Assembly (NCBI GenBank): GCA_016490735.1
Contig: JAEMWC010001372.1
Span: 67,001 to 131,000 of the forward strand
DNA from: Pachyseris speciosa
Taxonomy: Eukaryota; Cnidaria; Anthozoa; Scleractinia; Pachyseridae
DNA length: 64,000 nucleotides
Direction of reading: 5' to 3'
A program made the position numbers and the translations under genes. Numbering within the stretch: the stretch's first letter is position 1; each line of letters starts with the position of its first letter. The notes under the pieces were generated by a model. It saw only the letters and a program-made list of their open reading frames with translations. It made no database searches and was not told where the DNA came from. Positions 1 to 13,071 of this stretch are shown here, piece after piece.

Positions 1-45
1 TCCCCCAAACTGAAGCTTCTACGTTCTTCTAGATTACCTCAGTTA

Positions 46-950
46 TAGGAAATTAACGATGCACTTTATTAACGCGATATAAAAAAAATCACGTTAATGT
101 AATGGATCTTATATTACGTCGATGTTAATTTAAATCACACAATCTTACAGTTTTACAGCACCTTTATCTCAATAACGAAACCTCGTCTGCTTATAGCTCC
201 TTTATCACGCCTTGGAGTCACTGCCTGACAGTTCTTCTTTAAGAATAGAGTTCAAAATGTCTTTCGAGTGGTGTTTGTATTGATCTGTTTCCCCGGGATG
301 TTAGCTAACTTCTTCAGTCTTTCTTCTTAAAATTTCCATGGCCCGTTCATCCTCCCACTGCACGGTCACCTCTATGGGGATTTCCAAGCCGCCTTAAACC
401 AGTGGAGACAGTTTGCATTTCATAGATTTCACCTCGCCCCTTAAGGTGGGCACACAAGAGGGGATTTGTTGCATGAACATGTTGCTACAAAACGTAGCAG
501 CGACACATTTATAAACTGTACACATTAGGGGTTATCTAGCTGGGAAGTGTAGCAGGAAAATGAATCAGGGGAAGGATCACGACTTGACGACTTGCACACA
601 CACACGAAAATATAGCTGTAACATATCCCTAGTAGATGTTTCAGGGACATATCTCCTCGAATGTCTTGACACGTTTTCTCTCGTGCAACATAAATTTTGT
701 GGAAAATTTGTCCCCGCAACATGTCCCATGAAGTTCAACAAGTTGAACACCGTGCAGGGACACATTTTGTACAAAATTCATGTTACACGAGTGAAAAAGG
801 TGTCACCGCACACGAGGGGATGTGTCCCTCATGTCGCGATAACATTTCGCGATAGTTTGATGTATGTAAACCAAACTTTTGGAAAATTCGCGTTAATTTT
901 GTGTAACGTAAATTTTCTTCGCGTTGTCAACGTGCATCGTTAATTTCCTA
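46..950. mobile_element. Non-autonomous inverted-repeat DNA element (MITE-like), about 0.9 kb
   Basis: The left end reads TAGGAAATTAACGATGCAC and the right end is its reverse complement, about 19 exact base pairs. Both ends are bordered by TA (44-45 and 951-952), as for elements that duplicate TA. Further inside, the two ends keep a looser inverted similarity. No transposase is visible. The interior carries several related short blocks around TGTCCC and GGAAAATT, and the 127-codon plus-strand ORF over it looks like a by-product of these repeats. Tc1/mariner-type mobilisation is an inference from the TA alone. Confidence 0.6.
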
Positions 951-1229
951 TAATAAGGGAGTTTCATTGACTTCATTCAACTTTTCCCAGAAACGTTGCA
1001 ACACGTCGAAAGGTTTTCGCGCCCTTTTCGTTTATTGCATGTGAACAACTGCATGTTTCCTACGCACCTCGTTGGCTATTTATCATTTCATATCTAGGAA
1101 TCCCTCGTAGAATAATAACTGAACGGGGTAAATGAATGACACAAAAACATCTCCATATTAGCGAATAGAGGTTGGCATGACTGCATCTCCTCTCCGATTG
1201 AGTTTGTTTTTATTTACTTTTCAACGCAG

Positions 1230-2788
1230 CAAAGCCAAAGAAAAGTAAAGTTGTGATTACTGGTGCAGGTATAGCAGGAAAGGCCGCTTCTTGCAGGTTG
1301 CAACAGTCTGGGCAAGTTGAGGTGTGCGTCCTAGAGTCAAGTGAGCGAGTGGGGAGGGGGGGGGTAGAATTCACATAGGCAAAGTTGGAGCCATTCAGGT
1401 CGAGTTTGGTGCTGCATGGATTCATGGGACAATTGGAAATCCTATATTCAAGCTGGCTTGTGACTTGAGACTTCTCAGCAAGGCAAATATTAACAAGGAA
1501 TGGGCGAATGACAGCAGCAGAGAAAAACCCCAAATCAACATATAACTTCAGCCTCATATCGATGATCAAGTTCTAACAGATCTTTTTGATGTTTTTTGTG
1601 ATCTTGGAGACTGAAGATATTTCAAAGATGAGGAATGTTGCCAAATTTGAGCGTGGCTCCAAAAGCGAAGCGTGGCTCCAAAGTGACGGTTGGCGATTAT
1701 CTAAACCAAGGTTTCCAATCTTATTTTGAGGCATGTACATCAGACAGTACAGAAACCAAGGCAGTAAAGCGTGCCGTGTTTTCATTTCTTCGAGAAAGGG
1801 ACTGTAATTTGTCTGGCTGTGACTCTCTAACAGACTTAAACCTTGAAGAGTTTGGAGGGTACATTGACCTAGACGGTTCACATTTCTGCCCAACTCCTAG
1901 CGGATATGACAGCGTAGTGAGAGCATTGCAAACAGGACTTAAAGTTGGTGTTATCCGTCTCAACCACGGCGTGATACAAATTGATTGGACGAGTTGTAGT
2001 AAACCAAGTACTTTAAAAAGGCATTATCCAGTGAATGTACTCTGTAGTAATGGGAAATCATTTGATGCAGATCATGTTATATTGACGGCTTCTCTTGGTG
2101 TTCTCAAAGAGAAGTATCGGTCATTGTTTTGTCCCCCATTACCTACTCACAAAATCAGTGCCATACAGAATCTTGGTTTTAAGTTTGTTGTCAAGATTTT
2201 ATCGAATTTGAGGAACGTTTCTGGTCTTCAGACGAATGTAGTATTCACCTTGTTTGGGAGAACAAGAAAAAATGCGAAAATGATCTGGGACATGCTGACC
2301 ATGCACCGAATAGACTACAGTGTAACATGGAAGTAGAAATGTTACATCATTCCTGGGTCCGCCGACTGCACTTATTTCAAACCACTCATCCGGGGTCTAA
2401 TGTTCTCGTGGCTTGGTTTCAAGGCAATGAAACCACGTCCCCTGAGGAAGTGGCACGCATCTGTCTTGCAGCTATTAGAAAATGTACCACTCTGAAATCT
2501 TTACCACGTCTTAAGAATGTCCACATGACATGATGGACATCAAACCCATGGACAAGAGGATCATATAAATTTCTGTCCAGAGAGGCCAGGGGAAGTGACT
2601 TTGACTCTCTCGCTTCACCTCTACCCTGTGTGTCTGCTGGTTCAAAGGATTCCTCGTCTCTTCAGTTAATGCTTGCCGGTGAGGGAACACATCGTCAGTT
2701 TTACGGAACAGTTCATGGAGCATATATGACATGCATCAGAAAAGCAGAGAGACTTTTAAAATACATTAACAGTCTTGAGGCCATATAA
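1230..2788 (+). pseudogene. Polyamine oxidase (PAOX/SMOX-like) pseudogene
   Basis: Conceptual translation in shifting frames follows the FAD-dependent amine oxidase family from end to end. A dinucleotide-binding stretch (VVITGAGIAG) lies near 1250. The block GAAWIHGTIGNP follows near 1420, then a long middle section (1665-2230). The C-terminal block (SNPWTRGSY, then LMLAGEGTHRQFYGTVHGAY) lies at 2540-2750. Family members oxidise acetylated polyamines or spermine, often in peroxisomes. This copy is broken: a frameshift sits in a G-run near 1350-1370, stops occur near 1543 and 1610, another shift near 2240, and an in-frame TGA at 2531-2533. An AG splice acceptor with a pyrimidine tract lies just before 1230, so it is not obviously a processed retrocopy, although everything after it is intronless. 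It is the only recognisable metabolic gene in the window. Confidence 0.8.
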
Positions 2789-3300
2789 TGAATGAATGAA
2801 TGACTGACTGACTGAATGAATGAATGAATAAGAAGCAAGGATTGAATGAAGAAATAATTGAATAGCAATGAGGAATATAGGGATTACTGATTGATTATAA
2901 TTGGATACATAAACAAATAATGACAAATGAATGACTAAATGAACTAAGAATGAGGAATGAATGAAAAACGAATGTATAGACACAAACGAATAAATGGAAC
3001 AGTGAACGAATCATTGAATGAATAAATGAATGAACGAACGAATGAATACCGATCAAGGATTGAATGAAGGAGTAAATGAATAATTATCGAAGAACACAGA
3101 CATTACTTGAGGAAGATTGAATTTAAAATTAATGAATGAAAAAAATATGTAAATTAATGAATAAATTAAGAATCGAATAAGATAAAATGGAAAAAATGAA
3201 AGAAAGAATTTTATTCACAGATGAATGAACAAATAAAGGTGAATTAATGAAAAATGAATAAATGAATGCGTGATCATGAATGAATGAAAGAAGAAATGAA
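2789..3300. repeat. Degenerate (TGAA)n microsatellite field
   Basis: About 500 bp are dominated by TGAATGAATGAA-type tetranucleotides with many substitutions. They begin immediately after the stop codon of the polyamine oxidase pseudogene. The minus-strand ORF over it, rich in Ser/His/Ile/Leu, is a by-product of the repeat. Confidence 0.9.
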
Positions 3301-3640
3301 GAAAGAAGGCAAGGGATTTATCCCAATGTCATTCTTCACTCTGTACACTCATGGTACAATTTATTCCATTTAATCCGATTCAGCAAAACAAGACTCTGTG
3401 ATATTGTTTTAACTAGGCAGAGAAAACTACACTGCTAGCAGATTTCCCAGATTTCCCAGTCACAAGTAACATGGAACACAGGGAAAATTTAATGTGGCCC
3501 TTGATCCGCTCATACAAAACGTTTGAAACTATACAAAAAGTTGTATTTTATTATGATAATTGTTTCCCAACAATTTAAATGGGGTCACAGAGCTGGTTCT
3601 TTAGTTATGGTCAATAAATCAACTGTGATATGTAACGTAC
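3301..3640. other. No recognisable feature
   Basis: AT-rich sequence between the TGAA field and the next inverted-repeat element. No conserved ORF, RNA or repeat was recognised. Confidence 0.5.
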
Positions 3641-4328
3641 TTTATTATATACATACCGAGATTTAAGCGCCAAAAACCATCGAGATAAAAATAGTCTCTT
3701 CGCTTTAGAGAAGTCAGCTGATTGGTCATGCCATTTGTTTCACTAGTGAAAAACGATGTTTCATCGCTCTGATTGGCTATATGATTATTTTCACTAGTGA
3801 ACAAAACCATGTCGATCGCTCGTCGCTCCTCTCGACTGACAAATCGCACATTTTTAAGAGCTTTAAAAAGATGGCTTCAAATCAGACTAACCGTTTTCAG
3901 AGCCTAGATTTATTAGTAGAAGAGTTCATAGACGGACAAGAAATTGAAAACCATGCTGTTGCTCTGTTCCACGAATTTCTTGTTTTGAAAAGCGAAACGA
4001 GACAAATGGACGAGTTGACTCTTCAAGAGCTGAACAAAAACAAAAAGTGAAGTCTCGGGTTTTCACTTCTGTATTTCAAATTCTGAACTTCTGAAGAACT
4101 AGTTCGACATATTTTCAGGATGATTTATTTTATTCTAACTAGTTCTGCCTTTTTACGGCATTTTTGGTTGATAATTAAGATGTTAAGTATTTTACAACGA
4201 AGCCATTTCAGTGCAACTCTCGAACTGTGAGGCGGCTTGACTGCGCGTTGTTTTCCTGTGAAAGAAAATAAAGGTATGTACATCTTTGAGTTTTGTTCGC
4301 TTATAAATCTCGGTTTGTATATAATAAA
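3641..4328. mobile_element. 0.69 kb inverted-repeat element
   Basis: The first 28 bp (TTTATTATATACATACCGAG and onward) match the reverse complement of the last 28 bp with one or two differences. A second inverted pair built on CACTAGTGAA lies inside. The element contains one short plausible ORF (3871-4050) and no transposase, so it appears non-autonomous. No clear target duplication could be fixed because the right flank is itself AT-rich. Confidence 0.6.
3871..4050 (+). CDS. Short ORF inside the inverted-repeat element, unknown
   Basis: A 59-residue ORF starts at ATG 3871 with a purine (A) at -3. It is acidic and helical, beginning MASNQTNRFQSLDLLVEEFI. Proteins of transposons in cnidarians often start with a short 'RFxS...' leader before a DNA-binding region, so this could be the captured first exon of such a gene. 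That is a loose resemblance only. It ends in a Lys-rich tail right before the stop and has no domain I can name. Confidence 0.3.
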   Translation: MASNQTNRFQSLDLLVEEFIDGQEIENHAVALFHEFLVLKSETRQMDELTLQELNKNKK

Positions 4329-4400
4329 TTATATAATAAATTAAAGTTATTTCACGGTTAGTGAAAACGCAGAGCTTGTGGGATGTGGCTGGAGTGACAA

Positions 4401-4810
4401 GGATACCTCACAAATTAATGTGATTTGGTACGCTGAAGCCACTCTAAAGGCACTAAGGCCATATGGTAGCGGGCATTACCCCTTAAATCTACCAAAGCAA
4501 AGATTGAGCCCAAGCATTAGCAGCCATGGACAGTTGTTTCGGCCTTGTTAGGCCTCATCAGCATGGCATAGCTAATGCTCAGGCTCAAGTTTTCACTGGT
4601 TGTTTTATGGATATGTGGGTACTTGAGCCTGAGTATTAGCTATGCCATGCTGATGAAGCCTAACAAGGCCGAAACAGCTGTCCATGGCTGCTAATGCTTA
4701 GGCTCAATCTTTGCTTTGGTAGATTTAAGGGGTAATGCCCGCTACCATGTGGCCTTAGTGCCCTTAGAGTGGCTTCAGCTTACCAAAACACATTAATTTG
4801 TGAGGTATCC
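4401..4810. repeat. Foldback element, copy 1 (189 bp arms)
   Basis: The left arm (4401-4589) and right arm (4622-4810) are near-perfect inverted complements around a 32 bp loop, with few mismatches. Related sequence is found at 42253-42428 and 47437-47640, so this is a dispersed family. A 15 bp direct repeat (TATTTCACGGTTAGT) occurs at 4348-4362 and 4812-4826, flanking the hairpin, and could be a target duplication or part of the neighbouring element. No coding capacity. Confidence 0.85.
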
Positions 4811-4812
4811 CT

Positions 4813-4941
4813 ATTTCACGGTTAGTTCGCTTGTACGATTTTTATTCCCTCGTTGCGTAAAACAAACTCAGTCGCTGCGCTCGTTCGTTTGTTTCACTCA
4901 ACTTGTGAATAAAAATCGTACGCGCTCACCAACCGTGAAAA
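4813..4941. repeat. Small MITE-like hairpin
   Basis: ATTTCACGGTTAG at the left is mirrored by CCAACCGTGAAA at the right. An inner pair (CGATTTTTATTC / GAATAAAAATCG) shares the same centre, giving a roughly 130 bp imperfect palindrome next to the foldback element. Confidence 0.55.
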
Positions 4942-5324
4942 CAGCTATAAGTATGAGCTTGTTGAAGAATGCTTTCGAGTGGTATCGTATGGAATATCCA
5001 CGAGTCACCTCTATTTTTTTGCTATACATGTGAGCCTTGGGGTGAATGTATATACCAGGAAATGACAAGTGAGGTATTTCCATGGTATACCTCAGGAAAG
5101 TTTTGCATATGAAAATACAGAATGCATTCAGTACAACGTAAGTTGAGTGTAGAATGGAAACGTTAGGTGTGTTACCGACGATGACACAACGGATTTTGTG
5201 CAATTCGGTTGGTTTGAGTATATCCTGTAGCATGGTATAGCTAAAAATCTGTAGTATTTATTTAACATGTTTCCCAACGCAAATCTATCAAACGTCATAT
5301 TTAGTATAGGTAATCGCATGGGGC

Positions 5325-5357
<33 letters not shown>

Positions 5358-5372
5358 GTGTTTTTAGGAATT
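4942..5372. other. No recognisable feature
   Basis: About 430 bp with short unrelated ORFs only. Nothing was recognised. Confidence 0.5.
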
Positions 5373-5719
5373 GCTCAAAATTGCCATTAAACCAAATATT
5401 AAGCTTTAAGTTATATAGTTCACCTGTTCTGTAGAGGTTTCTACCGCTTGAAAATACGTATCCACTTAAAAAAAAATCGCACCCGTAAAAAAGATATGCC
5501 AACCCTCCTGTTTTTTGGTGATCGTTTCCGGCCTCCCGTTTCCACCGCTCAAAATTGCCATTAAACCAAATATTAAGCTTTAAGTTATATGGTTCACCTG
5601 TTCTGTAGAGGTTTCTACTGCTTGAAAATACGCATCCACTTAAAAAAAATCGCACCCGTAAAAAAGATATGCCAACCCTCCTGTTTTTTGGTGATCGTTT
5701 TCGGCCTCCCGTTTCCACT
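5373..5719. repeat. Tandem duplication, two copies of a 174 bp unit
   Basis: A unit beginning GCTCAAAATTGCCATTAAAC and ending CCTCCCGTTTCCAC occurs at 5373-5546 and again at 5547-5719 with few differences. Both minus- and plus-strand ORFs across it are simply duplicated translations of the repeat. Confidence 0.9.
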
Positions 5720-8700
5720 CTATGATCTTTCGTTTTTACTTACTTTCCTTTCGAAAGGGGAAAAATGTTTTCCCTGCTTCCTAAGTCTTAAAAACATCAT
5801 GATTTGTTGTTTTCCTGCTGTATTTCGTGTAGTTTTTGCCTCTCTTGACAGTTTCGATATTTGTTTCTGCGCGATTCTCTCCTTTTAAACTCGTGAATTG
5901 CGCACGCGCAAGAGCGAGTTGTAGTGAGGAGGGGAGAATGGCACTCGCTCGCTCGGTTTGTCGATTTTTCTGTTTTAAGGCTTGTCCGTGTATTTGATAG
6001 TCTTTGGCGAGTAATGAACAAGCGAAATGGCGACCTTCGTTACTGAGAATAGTGGACTGATGAAAAAGAAGCCAATGGTAATCTTAAAAGTGTTTTAAAA
6101 TATATTTTTCAAGTTCGTAAAGTTGTGTACCGGAAACGCATTTAAAGCTTTGGCCGCATGCTAAAATTGGTACTCACGCGTGGACAAAAGGCAGTTTTAT
6201 TTTACGGTTAACGCAAACATGGTTTCGGAATTCGAATAGCATATTGATTTAGCTTTCCAAAGATATTAAAATTAATGTAAAGCAATGAGTACAAAGCGAG
6301 ATACAAAGTTTTACGCACGCAGAAAATTTAACTGAAAAAAAAAATCGTTTTGAATATTTAATAAATATTTGTGGTTAGCGTGCGCCAATAAATAACCCGT
6401 TTTGAATATTTAATAAGCTTTAAGGTTTAGCTACGCATGAAGGTGTAAGTTAGCTAATGTTACACCTGTAGAATATAACAAGTAAAAAATATAATCTATC
6501 AGTTCAAAGTGCATTCGGCGGTAAAAATTAGTTTTGAAGATCCTTAATATTCTTCGCGTGTTTTGTGCGTTTTAAAATCAAACATCGATTTCTATCAAGA
6601 ACACATAAATTGCATTTGCTTATTCAATTTACGTGTTGGCTCACAGAGCCTTTGATTTTCGTTTACCCTAGCTTGAGCCCGCGGTTCTTTTTTTTTTTCG
6701 TGGCAATCGACTGATTTGCTTCGACTTGTGCGAGACGGAGGTCTGCGCCATTTGCAAGTATGACCACCTGGTTATCCAAGGCAAATTTCCAGTTAATATG
6801 ATCTCGAAATGCAGGAAATGGCATCTTGGAGATATTTTCAAAATTTTCCGCGGGGAAGCATGTCTCCGGATCCCTCTAACAGATCAAGGCTTCTCCGCTC
6901 GCAAACCTCCCTGTTTCCATCGTCATGGTTTGGAATCTCTACAAAAATAGCAAACGGTTTCAGTGTCCAAAGAAAGAACTTCTTCCACCAAGTTTGACCT
7001 ACTGGTTGCTCCCATTAATGGTAAACTGTTCTGTGACCTTTTTTGGTGAGGTGCAAGATCATCATCATCATGCAGCATCATCAGTCATTTTGTTGTAATA
7101 ATTCCGCCACGCCGGGCCGAGCTTCATGCAATTCCATCCAAGTTTTAAGCTTTACATGAGGAAAATGTTTTGGTCTTTCTTCTATCACTCGAAAATTCAC
7201 CTTCCGGATTTGCTTCTAAGGCTAGCTCTTGCCTTTTTTAGCGAATGCAACGTGCATTAATAGACAAAACTTCGAAGACGATGAAGTTGGTTTGCTCAAA
7301 ATGAAGAAACCAACTGGATGTCAAAGCGGTGTGTTCAGCCAATCAGAGGTGAGTATTTTTGGTGCTCGCCCAATCGGGAGCGAGAAATTTTGCCCTCTTC
7401 ATAAGGGCAATTAAGAAGAAAAAAATCTCCCCTTCCTCGACAAATCAACATTAAGTAATTATACTCTCTCCGTTATTAGCATAGAGATGTGTGTCTAGCG
7501 GCGACAATGAATCAAATTTGTAGGAAACATTTGCAGTTCCAACATGCAGGAAAAGCCCCATGCTGCTTCATCCTTTGGAATAAGTGCCAAAGTGTATACA
7601 AATTGCTGGAGTGTTCAATTAATGGCCGACGGAGAAGAGAAGACAACTGAAGTTGCATCGAAACCTTGACAAGGGCGCGTGAGGACGTTGCTTTATGATT
7701 TACCGACGGAGATAATACGTTTTTCTGCCGTTTAGCAAACATGCACAGTCACACATCTTAAATTAAGCCAATTCCACGGATCAAGGTATTCTTATCTTTT
7801 CAGTCTTTAAAAGAAGGGGGTGGGAGGAGGGGTTACTGCGTGATACGGGATTAAGCGTTAGTGTTTTTAAGTTTTCGTGACCAGTGAAGAAACGAAATAA
7901 AATGGGAACTGGGCATGTTTTTGCTTCGTAGTTTCCGTAAAACGTGAACACGGAAGTTTAATAACCGTGATGTGTTATTTCTACTTTTTGATGCCCGTGA
8001 AACGTGCGTAGGGCTCCTTTTACCCACCTCTCGAAAACACTATTAATGCTTTTGCTCTAGCACGAAAGAAAGCGATCCTTATTCTTGCAGCCCATTTTTT
8101 TATAAGAACATTCTTGATTACATACCGGCCTGAAATAGTTTCCTCTTACGCCAGCTCTCTTTCCACGGAAAATTTTATATGCTTATACCGATTAGACCAT
8201 TTCGCCAAGTTCCACAAAACGGACTAAGTGTCTTATGTTCACTCTATATTTTCCGTATCGTTTTCACCGTTCTTACTAAAAGAACTCTTCAGCTCCAGAA
8301 AAACTTCTGTGCATGGCAGACCATGCGAACTTTACTTGATCTTAAGATGTCATGACTGTTTTGATTTCAGCTTTTTGAACAGTTCCATTTTTGGCGACTG
8401 GAAACGCTGTGCGGGAACAAAAGGCAAAACCAAAGAAACAAAAGGTACGTGTTTAAATATATCCGGGTTGGTATAAATGGGGCCAAAACATTAAAGCTTA
8501 CGTGAAAAGCCATTGCTACTACAAATGTCACTTAAGTTGGGTCAACCTAAACCGTCGTTCGATCAATCCCGCAACCTCAATCTGTGAGTGGTGATTGTTA
8601 AAAATACCTGGGCTGTCTGCATTCACCCTTTTTTGGTTAATCCTAATTAATTTGAGGAAAGTAAACTATTTGAAGAATGGACTTTTAACCCGAGTTTTCT

Positions 8701-10330
8701 CGTTACTCGATAAAGTGAATATATTCAGTTCAACTACATAAAGTTCAAATTTGGCATTTTCCGGATGAAGCTTCACTTTCAAGTGAGTGCCTGATTTTTG
8801 TTTATCCCAGAACAACTTGGGCGCGACGTCTTTATCTTCAGTACCTATGGGATGCAACGTTGCATGATTTGGAAACAAACGCTCAAATGATTAGCAAGAT
8901 ACTAAAGCTTGCGTCTTCTAACCTTAAAAACGCGCTTGGATCCGGGACCTGTTGCATTGAAAACCTTTCCAAACAGGTCGCTGATTAGTCTTCTGCTAAG
9001 CAACAAGTTGATCAACGCACAGCACAAGTACGTCAACAGACAGATTTCGGGATTGTAGGGCTGCTATTCGCTATTAACTCGGAATAACCAAGAAGCAAAC
9101 AACAGTGGTTCTACTGTTCACAAATGATTGGAAGCATAACTCTGCATGCATGTGTTCTCACGTTCAATTAAAGCGATTCAATCGATACCTTACAATTATT
9201 TCATGACTCCCTCTATAAGGAATACGAAAAAAATAAAACTGTAACGGCCTTATTGACCACGTCCAACAGCTATTTTCTTCTACTTTGTTTCATTACTCCT
9301 AAACCTTGAGCCTGGATGGAGCGTATCGTTACACATATCGATATCGAGTGTATAGATGGTATCGAATGCATGTTTTGACACGTATCGCCCTCTAACTGTC
9401 AAAATAAACTAGAGCTATTTTCTCAATCAATTAAAAGACACGTAACGCTATTTGCTTTTATCCGATTAAAGTTTTGATTGGTCCACAGTATTATTGAAGC
9501 TTGTTGCTGTTCCTTAACGACAGTGACTGTGGAAAAACACAACTCTGAAGGAGCTATTACCATTGCTGTTGTTCATCACAAACCACTACTATCAAGATTG
9601 GTAAACAGATGTTATGCCCGGTTGCTATCTAAGGTCATCTAAGATGTTAGCTAGAAATGCTGTCTAACAACATTTTGCATTAGTGCTTGTAAAGATAACC
9701 TTCCTATTGCTAGAAAAGTGGTAGATTTTTAGTGCTAAGGACCGTACATTTTACTATTACTGCATATTATACGGAGGGGTGCTTTCAAAACGAAAGACAT
9801 TTTTGGTGCTGTCAGTATGACTATGAGAGAAAACCTGATTTTAGTAATGGTAATAACTTCAATAAAAAATGGGCTAACCGCGCATTTTAAGGATTATAAA
9901 AATTGCCTTTTAATTTTAAGAAAGACTGTTGCTCAATTGTCTTTGAAAATGTGTGATTACCCCCAATTTCTTTTCAGATCTCATTATTCCTTAGCAGAAC
10001 CCTTTAAAACCTTACCTAAGCTCTTTTTGCCACATAGTTATAGACCGTGCAAAATTCCCCTGCGTTAAGATGCACCGTCGGCCTTAAATGCATTTCTATG
10101 GCTTATAATAATTAAAGTTCATACTTAATCAGACGGTTCCTAAACAGAAAGACATTTTCCACAAGATTAAAGTCTTCCTAATTGAACTTCCACCATATTG
10201 AAGAAGACAAAGCAGTTTTGCCCTTAACTTTTCTGAGAGTGCAAACTCACCTAGAAGAAGTGAGCACTGTTCCAGTTATAAAACAAACATCGTTTTCACC
10301 GTGCAACTTCTTTTTCAAGTGAATTGGTTA
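5720..10330. other. 4.6 kb without a recognisable gene
   Basis: Only short ORFs are present, none with a domain I can name. The stretch 6800-6960 (GGCATCTTGGAGATATTTTC and onward) resembles a sequence I associate with dispersed coral repeats, but this is from memory and unverified. Poly-A/GAAA runs occur near 10330-10356. No RNA gene or clear terminal repeats were found. Confidence 0.4.
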
Positions 10331-10586
10331 AAAAAAAAAAAGAAAGAAAGAAAGAAAAAAACAATCAAGCGATAACTTGGTTTTGGAGCATACCAAAACT
10401 TTGTGAATTACTGAACATGCGATGGGTAAACCATCCACAAGGCGTCCGTTTGACTAAACGCGCAATCATGTTAGGTCGATCGTGATCGATCGAAGAATCG
10501 TTGAAAATGTCCTCTGAAACAGTTTGTATTACATGCGGTCAGATGGCCGTTCACACTAGACTTGCCTTTGTTTGAAAACTCATTTT

Positions 10587-11277
<691 letters not shown>

Positions 11278-11618
11278 CTAGATGAATGTTATGGTCACCT
11301 GACCATGTCCAGCTGCATTGTAACAACATTCATTCCGTTGACTTTTTCCATCATTGTAGGATCCTCCTCCCCCTCCACAGGAGTCATTTTCATTATTTCC
11401 GCTACTCCCTCCAGAGTAACCTCCTCCACCTCCAGCACCACCCCCAGCTCCATAAGCTCCCCCACCTCCTCCAAATCCTCCAACAGCACTGTGATACCAG
11501 GCTCTTCCACCCACTCCTCCTTGAATAAATCCTTGGCCTCCCTCTCCGCCATTCCCCATGGTACCACCAAACTGCGTAGAGCTTCTTCCATTTGAGAGAA
11601 AGCCACCACCGCCACCAC
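11278..11618 (-). CDS. Mosaic extracellular protein, last exon: glycine-rich domain, part 2
   Basis: This is the final exon of a minus-strand gene traced from about 39.3 kb. An AG acceptor lies at 11619-11620 and the ORF ends in a stop at 11278. It continues the previous exon in phase. The protein is Gly-rich (runs such as GGFGGGGGAYGAGGG) with paired cysteines (NDSCGGGG, NECCYN) and ends GHGQVTITFI. This is the pattern of the ALK/LTK-type glycine-rich domain (Pfam ALK_LTK_GRD), a ligand- or matrix-facing extracellular domain. No transmembrane segment follows, so the predicted product ends outside the cell. Downstream is only non-coding sequence. Confident for the domain, less for the biological role. 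Confidence 0.85.
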
Positions 11619-12552
11619 CTAACAGGGAACATTAATAAAAAGATTTTGCTTGTAATTAAATCCCTTTAAAATAAATTTAAACTGACACCTTACATCTTTT
11701 AATTTCTAAAAACACATCTCGATACGCTCCCACCCGTTCTCCTACGCCTGGCGACAGCTTTAATGTTTTTGTCTATAGTAACTATCGTCTAGTTTTGTAC
11801 TGTATCATTGTACTATAAAATTGCTAATAAGAATTCGTGGGTTAAAGTTTCGACAGCTACGAAAGATTTCGCCCTTTTCCCTTATGGACATTAAATTAGA
11901 AGTAAGAATATCCCAGTAGTGACACGAATATCTAGATTGACGTTCTGTTGTTCAAAAAATCAAATCACTTTGAACTATAGCATCTTAACTACAGACATAT
12001 TGATATAAAAGACTTCGGTTTCCATTTCCTCTGACGCAGATTAAAAGAAGTTCCTTACTTTGCCTAGGGATACTGAAGGCGGGTGAAAAGAATCCCTAAT
12101 AAGAACCAGGGACGACTCGTGAGGTAATTGTAACACATCAAAGGCCCCATTTACTCAGGCGATTCCTGTCACACTTAAGTTGCAACTTCAAAATCGTACT
12201 TGTAAACTAGGTGCGATTTCAACGCAATTTTGGTTGCATTTCTTGCCGCGATATCGCAGGGGTCTCGAACTTGCTCGAAACTTGATGCAATTTTGCTGCG
12301 ATATTTTATTAAACTGTGACAATACTGAATCACAAGGGACTCCTCAGGAAGTTCTGGGACAATCATTGTCTATGATTATAGTAAGTATGGAGTTGTATTT
12401 AGTCCCGGACCACTTACTGCTTACAATGACGGTAGAAGACCCATCAAAACTTGCATGTCTAAAGTGTTTTCAGACCGCGCTACTTTTCATTTCCTGCATG
12501 GTATAGACACCCTACCCATATTCAAATTCAGTAGACTGCAATACACTCTTAC
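11619..12552. other. Intron between the two glycine-rich exons
   Basis: A 934 bp intron bounded by GT (12551-12552) and AG (11619-11620) on the minus strand. Short ORFs inside are not conserved-looking. Confidence 0.7.
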
Positions 12553-13071
12553 CTGAGTTACCATTGTCAGCGGTCTGAGCACCGTGTCCACCGCTTCCAC
12601 CTGGCCATGACCTGTACCCAGCTCTCCCTGATGTTCCTGTGGAAGCATCGCATCCTGCATGTCTTGACTGAGCTGTTTCGATTCCTCCCCCTCCCCCAGC
12701 TATTATCAATGGTGTGTTGCTTCCTATCACTACAAAGGATCCTCCGCCGCCCCCAGAACTTTGACTTACTGTGTTAATCCCACCTTCTTGTCCAACGAGA
12801 ATCTTTATTGTTTCTCCTTTTGATAAGCGAAAGGTTCCTATCATTCTAGCGCCTCTTCCCTGGTACTGACCACTGGTACTGTATATATCGTACCCTCCTG
12901 CAGCTCCAATTGCTTCGATTCTGTAGTTACCTGTGTAAGGAACTGTCCATTGCTGTATACCACTGACCAATGTAACCTGACCGTCATGATCCTGACCACT
13001 GTAGTGACTCCCAAGTGATGTTGGCCCCAGTCTCCCACTGGAACCGAGGTTTGTAAAAGTGGCGGTGAAAG
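12553..13071 (-). CDS. Mosaic extracellular protein: glycine-rich domain, part 1
   Basis: A 519 bp internal exon with AG acceptor at 13072-13073 and GT donor at 12551-12552. It starts FTATFTNLGSSGRLGPTSLG, continues WTVPYTGNYRIEAIGAAGG and has the hallmark KGETIKILVGQEGG...GGGGGSFV...PLIIAGGGGG of the ALK/LTK-type glycine-rich domain. The beta-strand-like N-terminal half and the GGGG-containing half are both present, so the domain looks complete when joined to the 11278-11618 exon. The splice phase agrees with the EGF exon at 20337-20449 upstream. No disruption was seen. Confidence 0.87.
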
